NCBI RefSeq assembly: GCF_013201625.1
Contig: NZ_CP053839.1
Coordinates: 1,364,001 to 1,428,000 of the forward strand
Source of the DNA: Aliarcobacter lanthieri
GTDB taxonomy: Bacteria > Campylobacterota > Campylobacteria > Campylobacterales > Arcobacteraceae
Length of the DNA: 64,000 nt
Direction: 5' to 3'
Part shown: positions 47,488-57,281 of the stretch, in pieces
How positions within the stretch are numbered: the stretch's first letter is position 1
How the letters are laid out: each line of letters starts with the position of its first letter
Notes under the pieces: generated by a model
The model's database searches: none
What the model was told of the DNA's origin: nothing
Seen by the model: only the letters and a program-made list of their open reading frames with translations
Made by a program: the position numbers and the translations under genes

Positions 47488-48834
47488 TTAAGAATTATTT
47501 GCTTTTTTAAACTCTAAGATTGCTCTACTCCTAGAATATGAAATCCCTACAAGTTGCTTAGGATAATTTAAAAAAATATTTTCTTGTACACCATTTTCAG
47601 TATGTATAACCTTAGGACAAATATCTTCTAGTTCTTTTAAAACGCTTTTTATAAAAACTGCTTCTTTATCAAATTTTAATGATTGTAAATAAGGATTAAA
47701 AATTCTAAAATATGGAACTGAATCAATTCCTGTACTAGCAGCCCATTGCCAAGAACCAATATTTGAACTACACTCATAGTCTAAAAGTTTGAAAGAAAAA
47801 TACTTTTCACCTTTTCTCCAATCTATCAATAAATTTTTTGTTAGATATGAAGAAACTATCATTCTTAAACGATTATGCATAAGCCCAGTCTTATTTAGAT
47901 ATTTCATTGATGCATCTACAATAGGAACCCCTGTTTTTCCTTCACACCACTTTATAAAATCATCTTCATTTTCATTCCACTTTACTTTTATTATATTTAG
48001 ATTCTCAAATTCACTCTTTGGAAAATGGTATAAAATATAATTATAAAATTCCCTCCAAAATAGCTCTCTTATATAAAAATCTATCTCTTTTTGTGGAGCA
48101 TTTAATTTTTTAATTTTATTAAATAATGTTCTAGGAGATATAAGACCAAATCTTAAATGAACTGATATATTTGAACCTGCATTTAAGTAAAAGTAATCCC
48201 TATTTTCTTGATAATTACAAAGCCTTATTGAAAATTCATCTATTAATTCATCTGCATCTTTATATAAAAAATCTGGTAGTTTTTGTTCTGTAAATCCTAA
48301 ATATTCCAAAGTTGGTATAAAACTATAATCATATTTAACTTTTTTTATATTATTAGATAAATTACTTTCTTCTATTTGTTTAGATTGATGTAAAAATTTT
48401 AAAGAGTTATAAAATGCAGTAAATACTTTATATGGAGTTTTATCAATTTTTAGTACATCATTAGGATCAATTAAAAAAGAATCTGTATATCGTCTAAGTG
48501 TTAATATATTTGAAATTTTATCATCTCTTTTTTTTGCATAACTATCAAAATCTACTGAAGTTAAAATCTCATCAAAACCATCTTTTTTTAATCTTTTAAA
48601 AATATCTTCAGGGATTCCATAAAATATTGCTAAATCAAGCCCTATTTTTTGTAATTCATATTTTAATTTTAAAACACTTTTATATATAAAAGTAACTCTT
48701 TTATCATTCTTTGGAAGTTTTTCTAATATATTTTTATCAAAAATAAATATTGGTAAAACTTCATCTTGAGAATTAAATAATATTGCATTATCAATAATTC
48801 TTAAATCTCTTCTAAACCACAATATTTGTTTCAT
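47488..48834 (-). CDS. phrB: Deoxyribodipyrimidine photolyase
   Basis: It uses light to split cyclobutane pyrimidine dimers. The N-terminal photolyase domain opens MKQILWFRRDLRIIDNAIL. The C-terminal FAD domain has VDASMKYLNKTGLMHNRLRM and DYECSSNIGSWQWAASTG. The 448 residues are typical of class I enzymes. The antenna chromophore cannot be told. It overlaps the TIGR01777 gene by one base (TAATG). Confidence 0.95.
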   Translation of the reverse strand: MKQILWFRRDLRIIDNAILFNSQDEVLPIFIFDKNILEKLPKNDKRVTFIYKSVLKLKYELQKIGLDLAIFYGIPEDIFKRLKKDGFDEILTSVDFDSYAKKRDDKISNILTLRRYTDSFLIDPNDVLKIDKTPYKVFTAFYNSLKFLHQSKQIEESNLSNNIKKVKYDYSFIPTLEYLGFTEQKLPDFLYKDADELIDEFSIRLCNYQENRDYFYLNAGSNISVHLRFGLISPRTLFNKIKKLNAPQKEIDFYIRELFWREFYNYILYHFPKSEFENLNIIKVKWNENEDDFIKWCEGKTGVPIVDASMKYLNKTGLMHNRLRMIVSSYLTKNLLIDWRKGEKYFSFKLLDYECSSNIGSWQWAASTGIDSVPYFRIFNPYLQSLKFDKEAVFIKSVLKELEDICPKVIHTENGVQENIFLNYPKQLVGISYSRSRAILEFKKANNS

Positions 48835-49682
48835 TACACTAAGCTTTTTAAAGTTTCTTCTATATTGTTATACTTAAATTCAAAACCTAAATCTAATAAA
48901 TCTTTTGGAATTGTACTTTGTCCATCAGTTAGAACTTTAGCCCCTTCACTAAATATTAATTTTAGTATAAATTCTGGTATTGGAAAAATTGTAGGTCTAT
49001 TTAAAACTTTTCCTAAAGTTATAGTATATTCAAAGTTGGTTGTAGGGATTGGAGCTGTACAGTTAAATACTCCATCAATATTTTTTTCTATTATAAATTT
49101 ATAAACTCTGAGTAAATCTTCTATATGAATAAAAGAAAAAGATTGTTTACCACTTCCAATAACTCCACCCACTCCTAGTCTAAAAGGTAATATCATCTTT
49201 TTAAAAGCTCCACCATTTTTACCTAAAACTATACCAAATCTAAGAATAGCTACTTTAGTAAAATCATCTTTTACTTTTTGTGCCTCTTTTTCCCAATTTT
49301 GACAAAGTTTTGATAAAAAATCATTTGAAAAAGAACCATTTTCATCATACAGTGATTTATTATCATAAATCCCAACTGCTGATGTAGAAATAAAAGTTCT
49401 TTGTTTTTTATCTACTCTCTTTAAACTATTAACTAATCTTTTTGTAGTATCAATTCTACTAGAAACAAGCAGTTCTTTGTAGCTATCACTCCATCTATTT
49501 ATAATATTTGCACCATTTAAGTTTATAAGAATATCACAACTATTTACTATAAAATCAAGTTTTTGATTATCTTTTAAATCATCTCTTTTTATATTTAAAA
49601 TTTTATAATTTTGCTTAGACAAAAAATCAACTAAACTTTGCCCTACAAATCCACTACTACCTGATATTGCAATAGTTTTCAT
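48834..49682 (-). CDS. TIGR01777 epimerase-like oxidoreductase
   Basis: This 282-residue Rossmann protein belongs to the TIGR01777 (YfcH) group, whose function is not settled. The NAD(P)-binding ISGSSGFVGQSLVDFL opens it. The typical late motifs LGVGGVIGSGKQSFSFIHIE and GVFNCTAPIP are present. Many bacteria have this gene near a photolyase, as here. Confidence 0.88.
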   Translation of the reverse strand: MKTIAISGSSGFVGQSLVDFLSKQNYKILNIKRDDLKDNQKLDFIVNSCDILINLNGANIINRWSDSYKELLVSSRIDTTKRLVNSLKRVDKKQRTFISTSAVGIYDNKSLYDENGSFSNDFLSKLCQNWEKEAQKVKDDFTKVAILRFGIVLGKNGGAFKKMILPFRLGVGGVIGSGKQSFSFIHIEDLLRVYKFIIEKNIDGVFNCTAPIPTTNFEYTITLGKVLNRPTIFPIPEFILKLIFSEGAKVLTDGQSTIPKDLLDLGFEFKYNNIEETLKSLV

Positions 49683-49712
49683 AAATATTCCTTTATGATT
49701 TTATTAAATTAA

Positions 49713-50561
49713 TTATTCACAAATAGATATTTTACTTCCAAAATCAGCCATCCCACAAGAATACATAGCACTTGTTACAATAGCATCTATTCCTAAACAT
49801 GCATATTCTTTAGCATTATTTATATTTATTCCTCCGCTACAAATAACTCTTACATCTTTATAACTTTGGTCTCTTAATTCAACTACTTTTTTTATATCTT
49901 CAATATTCATTTTATCCAATTGTAAAACATCAACACCAAATTTTAACAAATTTTTACTATCTTCAAAACTAGAACTTTCAATTACTATCTTTTTTTCTGG
50001 CATTTTTATTTTAAAGTTTTTTATTTCATTATAAAATTCAAAATTATCATTATATACTATTCTATGATTTGGAAAAAACAATATTGTTTCACTAAGATTT
50101 AATCTATGTACATTTGCTCCACCATTTAGAATAGATTTTATACAAATCTTTTTAGCAAAAGGATAAGTTTTTCTAGTAGTTAATAACTGACAATTAGGAT
50201 TTACCTCATCAATATTTCTTTTCATATTAGCCGTATACGTAGATATTTTCGAACTATATTCTAAAATAAGTTGAGTAGTCCTCCAAATTTTATGGATATT
50301 TTCATAAGTTCCAATAAAACTTAAAACTAGTTCTCCTTTAGAAGCTAAAGTTTTTGAAGGCAAATAGTATATAACTTCACAATTCATAAGTTTTGCTATT
50401 TGGCAAGAATCTTCACTACAAGAAACTACAATATCTTCTCTAGTGAAAATATCAAGTTTTGCTTTTATATTATTTTTTTCTTGTAAAGAAGTAGTTAAAT
50501 CAAGATATGGTAAATCATCTTTTAGAAGATTTAAAAGTTCATTATCTGTAAAAGATATCAT
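49713..50561 (-). CDS. modD: ModD-like protein (NadC paralogue)
   Basis: ModD resembles quinolinate phosphoribosyltransferase but is linked to molybdate uptake in other bacteria, without a defined reaction. The NadC-type N-terminus (DLPYLDLTTSLQ) and barrel motifs TTRKTYPFAKK, GGANVHRLNLSET and VDVLQLDKM are conserved. The C-terminal ICSGGININNAKEYA fits the phosphate-binding end. No mod genes are visible nearby. It begins 3 bp after the unknown gene. Confidence 0.85.
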   Translation of the reverse strand: MISFTDNELLNLLKDDLPYLDLTTSLQEKNNIKAKLDIFTREDIVVSCSEDSCQIAKLMNCEVIYYLPSKTLASKGELVLSFIGTYENIHKIWRTTQLILEYSSKISTYTANMKRNIDEVNPNCQLLTTRKTYPFAKKICIKSILNGGANVHRLNLSETILFFPNHRIVYNDNFEFYNEIKNFKIKMPEKKIVIESSSFEDSKNLLKFGVDVLQLDKMNIEDIKKVVELRDQSYKDVRVICSGGININNAKEYACLGIDAIVTSAMYSCGMADFGSKISICE

Positions 50562-50564
50562 AGT

Positions 50565-51074
50565 TTATGCAATACTAGGAATTAAAAAATCTGTCTTTTT
50601 TAATAATCTTGAGCCTTTTTTACTAAACTCACTCTCTAGTTTTAATCTATTTTTACAAATATACTCTAAAACAAGAGGTTCTTGTTTTTGAATAAGATTT
50701 AAAATAGCTAATTTCATAGAAGTATAAAATTCTTCTTCACTATAAATATCTTCTGCAATTTTTTCTATTATTACTTTATTTGAATTTTTTTCAAAACTCT
50801 CTTCTAATAAAACTAAAAGCTTTTTAGCAACTTTATAATTTGTAATATGACGAAGAAGTTTATAAAATTTTAATGATAAGTCTAAAAGATAATCTTGGCT
50901 TCCCATATCATCAATACGCCCTATTTTTCCAGTATTTAAAAATTCTATTAACTCTTCATCAGTAAAAGCATACTCTATAAGATCAATTATCTTTCTTTTA
51001 TCTTGTTTCTTCCACTTATAGTAAGTTGGAGCAGAAAATTCAAAAAGTTTTGTCATAATCATCTCTTTAGTCAT
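50565..51074 (-). CDS. Protein of unknown function
   Basis: I do not recognise this 169-residue protein. It starts MTKEMIMTKLFEFSAPTYYK with a good AAAGGA site. The N-terminal 30 residues (SAPTYYKWKKQDKRKIIDLI) have a helix-turn-helix feel, as in small DNA-binding proteins. The remainder is helical and charged with no signal peptide (EEEFYTSMKLAILNLIQKQE). It lies between polA and modD on the same strand, 59 bp from polA and 3 bp from modD. Confidence 0.75.
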   Translation of the reverse strand: MTKEMIMTKLFEFSAPTYYKWKKQDKRKIIDLIEYAFTDEELIEFLNTGKIGRIDDMGSQDYLLDLSLKFYKLLRHITNYKVAKKLLVLLEESFEKNSNKVIIEKIAEDIYSEEEFYTSMKLAILNLIQKQEPLVLEYICKNRLKLESEFSKKGSRLLKKTDFLIPSIA

Positions 51075-51133
51075 ATATATCCTTTAAAAAAATTACATCA
51101 TTATATACTTAAATAAATAATGCCTTGATTAAG

Positions 51134-53824
51134 CTATTTCAAATCTTGCCAAGAATTTCCAACTGCGACTGAAACTTTAAGAGGAATATTTAAAATAAAA
51201 ATATTCTCCATAATATTTTTTATATCTTTAGTTATTTCATCTACAAATTCATCTTTTATTTCAAATATAAGTTCATCATGGATTTGTAAAAGCATTTTTA
51301 CATTTTTATTATCTTTATATTTTAAATGTATTTTTATCATGGCTAATTTTATTAAATCTGCTGCACTACCTTGAAAAAGTGTATTTACAGCTTCTCGTAA
51401 ATATGCCGCTTGTAGCATAGGACTAGCTCCTTGAAAATCAAAAAGTCTTTTTCTATTTAATAAGGTCTTTACATAACCTTTTTCTTTTACACCATCTTCA
51501 ATAGATTTAAAATAATCTTTTACACTTTTAAATGCTTCAAAATATGAATCTATATATATTTTTGCCTCTTTTGTTGTAATATTTAATGTATCTGCTAATT
51601 TTTTACTACCCATTCCATAGAGTAAACCAAAATTAATTGTTTTTGCAATTGATCTTTTATTTTTTGCCTTACTCTCTCCAAAAATTTTAACTGCTGTTTG
51701 GTAGTGAATATCTAAATCTTGTTTAAATGCATCAACTAAAGCATCATCTTGTGAAAAGTGTGCAAGTAATCTAAGTTCAATTTGAGAGTAATCAACTCCT
51801 ACAAGTTTATATCCATCTTCAGCAATAAAAGCTTTTCTTATTTGTATATTACTTTGTATTCCTACAGGTATATTTTGTAAATTGGGATTTTTTGAACTAA
51901 GTCTTCCTGTTGTTGTACCCGTATGTAAAAATGAAGTAAATATCCTATTATGTTTATCTTTTAAAGCTAATTCTAATAAAGGCTCAATATAAGTTGAGTG
52001 AAGTTTAAAAGCTTCTCTATATTTAAGTAACATTGGAATAACTAGGTGCTTATCTTTTAAACTCTCCAAAACTGATTCATCTGTACTATATCCAGTTTTT
52101 GTCTTTTTAGAACTATCAAGTCCTAACTTTTCAAATAAGATAACACCTAATTGTTTAGGAGAGTTTATATTAAAAATTTCTTCAACAGCTTCATGTATTT
52201 TTGAAGTTAATTCACTTAAATATTGTGAACTTATATCTTTATATTTCTGTAATAGTTCAATATCTATTTTTATACCTTGTTGTTCCATTGAAGCCAAAAC
52301 ATAAATAAAATTAAACTCTAACTCAAAGCCTATATTTAAAAGTTCTTCCTCTTTTCTTTCTTTAAAAAGTTCAAGTTGTTTATTAAAAAGTTTTAAAGTC
52401 CATAAAGCATCTTCAGCTGCATACTCACAAGCTTTATTTAACTCAATACTTGAAAAATCTTCACCTTTTTTTACTACTTCACTAAAGGCTATCATTTTAT
52501 GCTTAAAATATTTTTCAACTTGAAAGTCTATCCCCACTTTTTCATTAGTGTTTAATAACCAAGATAAAATCATAGTATCAGCATATAATTTTAAATCTAA
52601 ATTAAAATTATTTTTTATTATTTGCCAATCATATTTAAAGTTTTGGAAAATCAACTTATATCTACTTAGAATCTCAATAGTTTTTTTAGCAACTTCTAGA
52701 GATATTTGATTTCCAACTCCTAAATAATTATGCCCTATTGGTACATAATATGCTTTATTCTCTTCATAGCAAAACGAAAACCCTACAATTTTTGCTTTAG
52801 TTGTATCAAGGTTAGTTGTTTCTGTATCAAATGCAATATAACTATCTCTTGGTATTTTATTTATAGCTAAACTTAAATCATTTTCATTGTCAAGTAGTAT
52901 ATATTCAACTTTTTCAGATTCTATTTTTTTTGGTACTGGCATTTGAGTTTTATAACTAAGACCATTTTTATTTACTCTTTCTAAAACTTTTGTCATATCA
53001 TATTTTATTAATTCATCAGAAATTTTAAGGATTGGGTTTTCTAGAGGTAAAATAAACTCATCTAAATTTGATATAAATTGACAATCATCTCTTAAAGTTA
53101 CAAGTTTTTTTGATAAAAAAGCATTATCTTTACTTTCAAGTAAAAGTTCTTTTGTTCTTTTTCTATCAATATTCTCTATATTATTATATATACTTTCAAG
53201 ACTACCAAATTGTTCTATTAAACTTTGTGCTGTTTTTGCTCCAACACCTTTAACTCCAGGTATATTATCTGCTGTATCACCTACTAAAGATTGATAATCT
53301 GTAAACTGCTTTGGTGTAACTCCATATTTTTCTATACATTTTGATTCATTTATTATCTGTTTTTTTGTTGGATCAAAAAGATATACACTATTTTGGTCAT
53401 CTATTAATTGATATAAATCTTTATCATGAGATACTATTCTTACTTCTAAACCTTTTTCTTTTGCATCCTTTGCAATACTAGCAACCATATCATCAGCTTC
53501 ATAGCCAGTTCTTATAGCTATTTTAAATCCCATTTTTTCTACCCAAGATACTGCAATAGGAAGTTGAGTTAATAAATCTTCAGGAACATCAGGACGTTGT
53601 GCTTTATAGTTTTCAAATAATTCATTTCTAAAAGTATCTCCTTTTGCATCTAATGCAAAAACTATATAATCTGTTTTAAAATCTTTACCTATACTAGCAA
53701 TAAAATTTATAAATCCAGTCAAAAGTCCAGTAGGAGCACCATCATTTGAGCGTAATGGAGGTAAAGCAAAATAACTTCTAAATAAAAACCCAAATGTATC
53801 TATAACCGTAATACTTCTTTTCAT
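51134..53824 (-). CDS. polA: DNA polymerase I
   Basis: Pol I fills gaps and removes RNA primers. The 896 residues have the three domains: a 5' nuclease (about 1-290, FALDAKGDTFRNELFENYK), a 3'-5' proofreading domain starting near 320 with intact DTETTNLDT, and the polymerase. Polymerase motifs are VDYSQIELRLLAHFS, KRSIAKTINFGLLYGMG and QIHDELIFE. It has an AAGAAGAG site and is transcribed alone or with the unknown gene downstream. Confidence 0.97.
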   Translation of the reverse strand: MKRSITVIDTFGFLFRSYFALPPLRSNDGAPTGLLTGFINFIASIGKDFKTDYIVFALDAKGDTFRNELFENYKAQRPDVPEDLLTQLPIAVSWVEKMGFKIAIRTGYEADDMVASIAKDAKEKGLEVRIVSHDKDLYQLIDDQNSVYLFDPTKKQIINESKCIEKYGVTPKQFTDYQSLVGDTADNIPGVKGVGAKTAQSLIEQFGSLESIYNNIENIDRKRTKELLLESKDNAFLSKKLVTLRDDCQFISNLDEFILPLENPILKISDELIKYDMTKVLERVNKNGLSYKTQMPVPKKIESEKVEYILLDNENDLSLAINKIPRDSYIAFDTETTNLDTTKAKIVGFSFCYEENKAYYVPIGHNYLGVGNQISLEVAKKTIEILSRYKLIFQNFKYDWQIIKNNFNLDLKLYADTMILSWLLNTNEKVGIDFQVEKYFKHKMIAFSEVVKKGEDFSSIELNKACEYAAEDALWTLKLFNKQLELFKERKEEELLNIGFELEFNFIYVLASMEQQGIKIDIELLQKYKDISSQYLSELTSKIHEAVEEIFNINSPKQLGVILFEKLGLDSSKKTKTGYSTDESVLESLKDKHLVIPMLLKYREAFKLHSTYIEPLLELALKDKHNRIFTSFLHTGTTTGRLSSKNPNLQNIPVGIQSNIQIRKAFIAEDGYKLVGVDYSQIELRLLAHFSQDDALVDAFKQDLDIHYQTAVKIFGESKAKNKRSIAKTINFGLLYGMGSKKLADTLNITTKEAKIYIDSYFEAFKSVKDYFKSIEDGVKEKGYVKTLLNRKRLFDFQGASPMLQAAYLREAVNTLFQGSAADLIKLAMIKIHLKYKDNKNVKMLLQIHDELIFEIKDEFVDEITKDIKNIMENIFILNIPLKVSVAVGNSWQDLK

Positions 53825-54057
53825 AACTCTTCTTTCAATATTAGTTTGATTGATTTATAATATAATAAATCTTTTTAAAAGTGGATTTATATAAAAAATC
53901 TTAAATATTTATTCATAATATTTTTTATAATTTTAAATATATTCTTATAAATATTACAAAATGTAATCTTTTTTGCTGTTTTGATTCTTTTTTGATAATA
54001 TTCATAAAATAACAAAAAATAAAACATCATTTGTTAAAAATATATAGGAGATTTTGA
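53825..54057 (+). promoter_or_regulatory. A/T-rich intergenic stretch with a possible promoter for the 21-aa ORF
   Basis: The gap between polA and kdsB is 369 bp long. It holds a GATAAT box at 53994-53999, 59 bases before the tiny ORF, with a T-rich sequence in front. The rest is A/T-rich with no other clear site. The polA promoter must also be here. Confidence 0.4.
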
Positions 54058-54123
54058 ATGAGTGAAACATTTATAATAGCAAGTAGTTTATTTGCATTCA
54101 TTAGTTTTTTTACTTGTGTATAA
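54058..54123 (+). CDS. Candidate 21-residue membrane micropeptide
   Basis: The frame from ATG at 54058 to TAA at 54123 gives MSETFIIASSLFAFISFFTCV, one hydrophobic helix with no charge after residue 3. An excellent AGGAG lies 7 bases upstream. A possible -10 box precedes it and kdsB has its own promoter after it, so it may be a separate small gene. There is no family I recognise. Short length means chance cannot be excluded. Confidence 0.5.
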   Translation: MSETFIIASSLFAFISFFTCV

Positions 54124-54161
54124 TATTTTAATATCTTTTTATAAATTTATAGAGTTTGTAA

Positions 54162-54167
54162 TATAAT
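54162..54167 (+). promoter_or_regulatory. -10 box for kdsB
   Basis: TATAAT lies 27 bases before the kdsB ATG, with AAGGA (54183-54187) between. Inferred from sequence. Confidence 0.5.
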
Positions 54168-54193
54168 AGATATTTTAAACATAAGGATAAAAT

Positions 54194-54913
54194 ATGATAA
54201 TAATACCCGCAAGGTTAAATTCAAGCCGATTTGAAAATAAAATTTTAGTAGATATTTTAGGTCTTCCAATGGTTATAAAAACTGCTAAACAAGTAAGTTC
54301 TCTAGATAAAGTAGTAATAGCAACAGATAGTCACAAAGTGATTGATTTAGCTTATAAATATGGCTTTGATGCAGTTATGACGTCAATTGAACATAATAGT
54401 GGGACAGATAGAATAAATGAAGCTGTAAATAGATTAAATTTAAGTGATGATGAAATAATCATAAATGTTCAAGCAGATGAGCCATTTATTGAAGAAAGTG
54501 TTGTAAAAAGTGTGATGCAAAAAGTAAAAGATATAAAAGACCAAGATGACATTTTAATAACTTCTTGCTATAAAGAGATTAATAGTGAAGCAGCTGACGA
54601 TCCAAATTTAGTAAAAGTTATACTAAATGAACTAGGAAATGCTATATATTTTTCAAGAGCAAAAATTCCATATCATAGGGATCACAAAGAAAATTCTAAT
54701 TATTTTGGACATTTAGGAATATATGGGTTTACAAAAAAATCTTTAAATAAGTTTTGTAGTTTAAACTCTTCAAAATTAGAAGATATAGAGAAATTAGAAC
54801 AATTAAGAGCAATCGACAATGGTTTTAAAATTTCTATGGTAAAAGTTGAATCAAAATCATTTGGGATAGATACAAAAGAAGATTTAGATAGAGCTTTAAA
54901 ATTATTTAAATAA
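54194..54913 (+). CDS. kdsB: CMP-KDO synthetase
   Basis: KdsB activates 3-deoxy-D-manno-octulosonate with CTP for lipopolysaccharide core synthesis. The nucleotide-binding start IIPARLNSSRFENKILVDI, IATDSHKVIDLA and NVQADEPFIEE are conserved, and the 239 residues are normal. It converges with lptB, an LPS transport gene, and ends in a shared terminator. Confidence 0.95.
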   Translation: MIIIPARLNSSRFENKILVDILGLPMVIKTAKQVSSLDKVVIATDSHKVIDLAYKYGFDAVMTSIEHNSGTDRINEAVNRLNLSDDEIIINVQADEPFIEESVVKSVMQKVKDIKDQDDILITSCYKEINSEAADDPNLVKVILNELGNAIYFSRAKIPYHRDHKENSNYFGHLGIYGFTKKSLNKFCSLNSSKLEDIEKLEQLRAIDNGFKISMVKVESKSFGIDTKEDLDRALKLFK

Positions 54914-54914
54914 G

Positions 54915-54940
54915 AAGAAAGATTTTAATCTTTCTTTTTT
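54915..54940. terminator. Bidirectional terminator between kdsB and lptB
   Basis: A 10-bp stem, AAGAAAGATT/AATCTTTCTT, has a minimal TT loop and a run of T on the plus strand. It spans the gap between two convergent genes. Confidence 0.7.
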
Positions 54941-55661
54941 AAAAACTAAAATCCTCTCCTAAGTAATGTTCTTTTACTTTTGGATCATTTTTTATCTCTT
55001 CTGAAGTCCCACTACTTAATAAGCTCCCAGATTTCATAACATAAGCTCTATCACATATTTGTAGTGTTTCTCTAACATTATGGTCTGTTATTAAAACCCC
55101 AATATTTATTTTTGTTAATTGATGAATGATTTCTTGAATATCTTTTACAGCTATTGGATCAACTCCTGCAAATGGTTCATCTAAAAGTAAAAATTTTGGT
55201 TTAGAAACCAATGCTCTTGCGATTTCTGTTCTTCTTCTTTCTCCACCAGAAAGTGAAATACCTTTTCTTTGTCTTATTGGCTCAATATTAAATAGTTCAA
55301 GAAGTTCTTCAACTCTTCTTTTTTGTTCATCTTCATCATCAAATATAATCTCAGCAGCTAATAATAAATTATCTTCAACACTTAAATCTTTAAAAATAGA
55401 AGACTCTTGTGGTAAATAACCTATTCCTTTTAGTGCTCTTTTATGAAGTGGTAATTTTGTAATATCTTCTTTATCAAAAAATACTGTTCCACTACTAGGT
55501 TTTACAAGACCACAAACTGTATAAAATGTAGTTGTTTTACCTGCTCCATTTGGTCCTAAAAGTCCAACTATCTCACCACTATTTACTTCAAGTGAAATAC
55601 CATGTAAAATCTCTGTTTTTTTAATACTTTTTTTAATATCAACAATTTCTAATTTATGCAT
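54939..55661 (-). CDS. lptB: LPS export ABC ATPase LptB
   Basis: LptB powers movement of lipopolysaccharide from the inner membrane to the Lpt bridge. Walker A is GPNGAGKTTTFYT, the signature LSGGERRRTEIARAL and Walker B FLLLDEPFAGVDP. The 240 residues are typical. It overlaps tsaE by 8 bp. LptC/A/F/G are not in the window. Confidence 0.95.
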   Translation of the reverse strand: MHKLEIVDIKKSIKKTEILHGISLEVNSGEIVGLLGPNGAGKTTTFYTVCGLVKPSSGTVFFDKEDITKLPLHKRALKGIGYLPQESSIFKDLSVEDNLLLAAEIIFDDEDEQKRRVEELLELFNIEPIRQRKGISLSGGERRRTEIARALVSKPKFLLLDEPFAGVDPIAVKDIQEIIHQLTKINIGVLITDHNVRETLQICDRAYVMKSGSLLSSGTSEEIKNDPKVKEHYLGEDFSF

Positions 55662-56067
55662 CTATTTTATACAACCTTTTATTATTTTCTTTAAAAATAT
55701 TTATAACCATAACTTCATAGCCATAGTCTTTTAAAAGTTTTTCAAGCTTTTCATCACCCCACTCTACAAAGTGAATTCCATTTTTCTCAAATTCTTCTAG
55801 CATTCCTAAGCTTATAAATTCATCTAAACTTTTATTATATAGATCATAATGAAATATTTTATCTGAATATATAGCTTGTAAAGAAAAAGTTGGAGATGTT
55901 ACTAAATCATCTAACTCCAATGATTTAACAAAACTTTTAACTAAAGTTGTTTTTCCACTTGCTAAATCTCCTCTTAAAATCACTACACAATTTCTAGTTA
56001 AAATATCTTTTAAAATACTAACTAATGTACTAACTTCGTTTAAGCTTAATAAAAACTCTTTTTTCAA
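55654..56067 (-). CDS. tsaE: tRNA t6A modification ATPase TsaE
   Basis: TsaE is needed with TsaB and TsaD for the t6A modification of ANN-decoding tRNAs. The P-loop is GDLASGKTTLVKSFV and the region TSPTFSLQAIYSDKIFHYDL matches the family switch. The 137 residues are the normal length. It lies 13 bp after trpD and overlaps lptB. Confidence 0.92.
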   Translation of the reverse strand: MKKEFLLSLNEVSTLVSILKDILTRNCVVILRGDLASGKTTLVKSFVKSLELDDLVTSPTFSLQAIYSDKIFHYDLYNKSLDEFISLGMLEEFEKNGIHFVEWGDEKLEKLLKDYGYEVMVINIFKENNKRLYKIDA

Positions 56068-56080
56068 GATTTTAACCTCT

Positions 56081-57067
56081 TTAACAACTCATCTTTTGTG
56101 AAATTTTAATAATTTGCTCTAATTTTTCTTTTGCTTTTTTACTATCTATAATCTCTTTAGATATTTGTATTCCATCTTGAAAATCTCTAGCTTTTTCATC
56201 TACAATTAAAGCTGCTGCAGAGTTAAGTAAAACAATATCTCTTTTTGGTCCACTTAAAGTACCATTTAAAATATCTCTTGTAATTTGAGCATTAACTTCT
56301 GGTCCAGCCCCAACAATATCATCTTTATGACTTAACTTTATTCCATAATTTTCTGGATTTATCTCTAATTCTTCTATTTTACCATTTAATAACAATGTTG
56401 CATAAGTAATATCTGAAACAGATATTTCATCCATTCCATCATTTGATGCTACAACTATAGCTCTTCTACATTCTAATAAATCTAAAGCAGTTGCAATTCT
56501 ATTGATATAATCTTTATGAAATACACCTATTACTTGTTTTTCAACACCAGCAGGATTACATAAAGGACCAATAATATTCATAATTGTTCTATGAGGTATT
56601 GACTTTCTAACAGGAGTTATAAATCTCATAGCAGGGTGATGGTTAGCTGCAAACATAAATGCAAATCCAGTATCTTCAAGCATTTTAGCAGTATCTTCTA
56701 AACTTAGATTTAAGTTTACTCCCAAAGATTCCAACATATCAGCACTTCCACTTTTACTTGTAACACTTCTATTACCATGTTTTGCCACATAACAACCTGC
56801 TGCTGCTAGAAGGATAGAAACTGTACTAGAAATATTGAAACTATAACTTTTATCTCCACCTGTTCCAACAACATCTATTGATTTTTTTTGTAAATCATGT
56901 GAAATAGGAAGAGGAATTACATAATCTCTCATTGCACTTGCAGCTCCTGCAAGTTCTGAAGCAGTTTCTCCTCTTTCACAAAGAGCTAAAAAATAATCTC
57001 TTATTTCATCGAAAGATAATTTGTCTTCAAATATATCACTGAATTTACTTTTTGTTTCAATAAACAT
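56081..57067 (-). CDS. trpD: Anthranilate phosphoribosyltransferase
   Basis: TrpD joins anthranilate to PRPP in tryptophan synthesis. VGTGGDKSYSFNISSTVSIL and AKHGNRSVTSKSGSADMLES are the substrate and PRPP-binding motifs. The 328 residues are normal and there is no fused glutamine amidotransferase. Other trp genes are absent here, so it stands apart from any trp operon and leads a transcript with tsaE and lptB. Confidence 0.95.
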   Translation of the reverse strand: MFIETKSKFSDIFEDKLSFDEIRDYFLALCERGETASELAGAASAMRDYVIPLPISHDLQKKSIDVVGTGGDKSYSFNISSTVSILLAAAGCYVAKHGNRSVTSKSGSADMLESLGVNLNLSLEDTAKMLEDTGFAFMFAANHHPAMRFITPVRKSIPHRTIMNIIGPLCNPAGVEKQVIGVFHKDYINRIATALDLLECRRAIVVASNDGMDEISVSDITYATLLLNGKIEELEINPENYGIKLSHKDDIVGAGPEVNAQITRDILNGTLSGPKRDIVLLNSAAALIVDEKARDFQDGIQISKEIIDSKKAKEKLEQIIKISQKMSC

Positions 57068-57281
57068 TTTAATCTATCCTTTATAACAATAATAACTTAA
57101 TTAATAGGTCTAATTTAAACCAATTATAATATAAATACTTATATTAAATTATATAATATATGAACTTTTATATTACTTGTTAAATACTAATATCATATAT
57201 TTAACTATAAATTAATATTATCAAATTTATTAAAATATCATATTTATTATTGTAGAATCAATTTTTAAATAAGGACATATT
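57068..57281. other. A/T-rich intergenic region
   Basis: These 214 bp between divergent trpD and the DUF234 gene consist almost only of A and T, with several TATAAT-like boxes. I can single out no operator or RNA gene. Confidence 0.5.

Noticed and set aside
51134-53824. Loss of the proofreading domain in polA
   Set aside because: DTETTNLDT is intact, so the 3'-5' exonuclease motif I is present.
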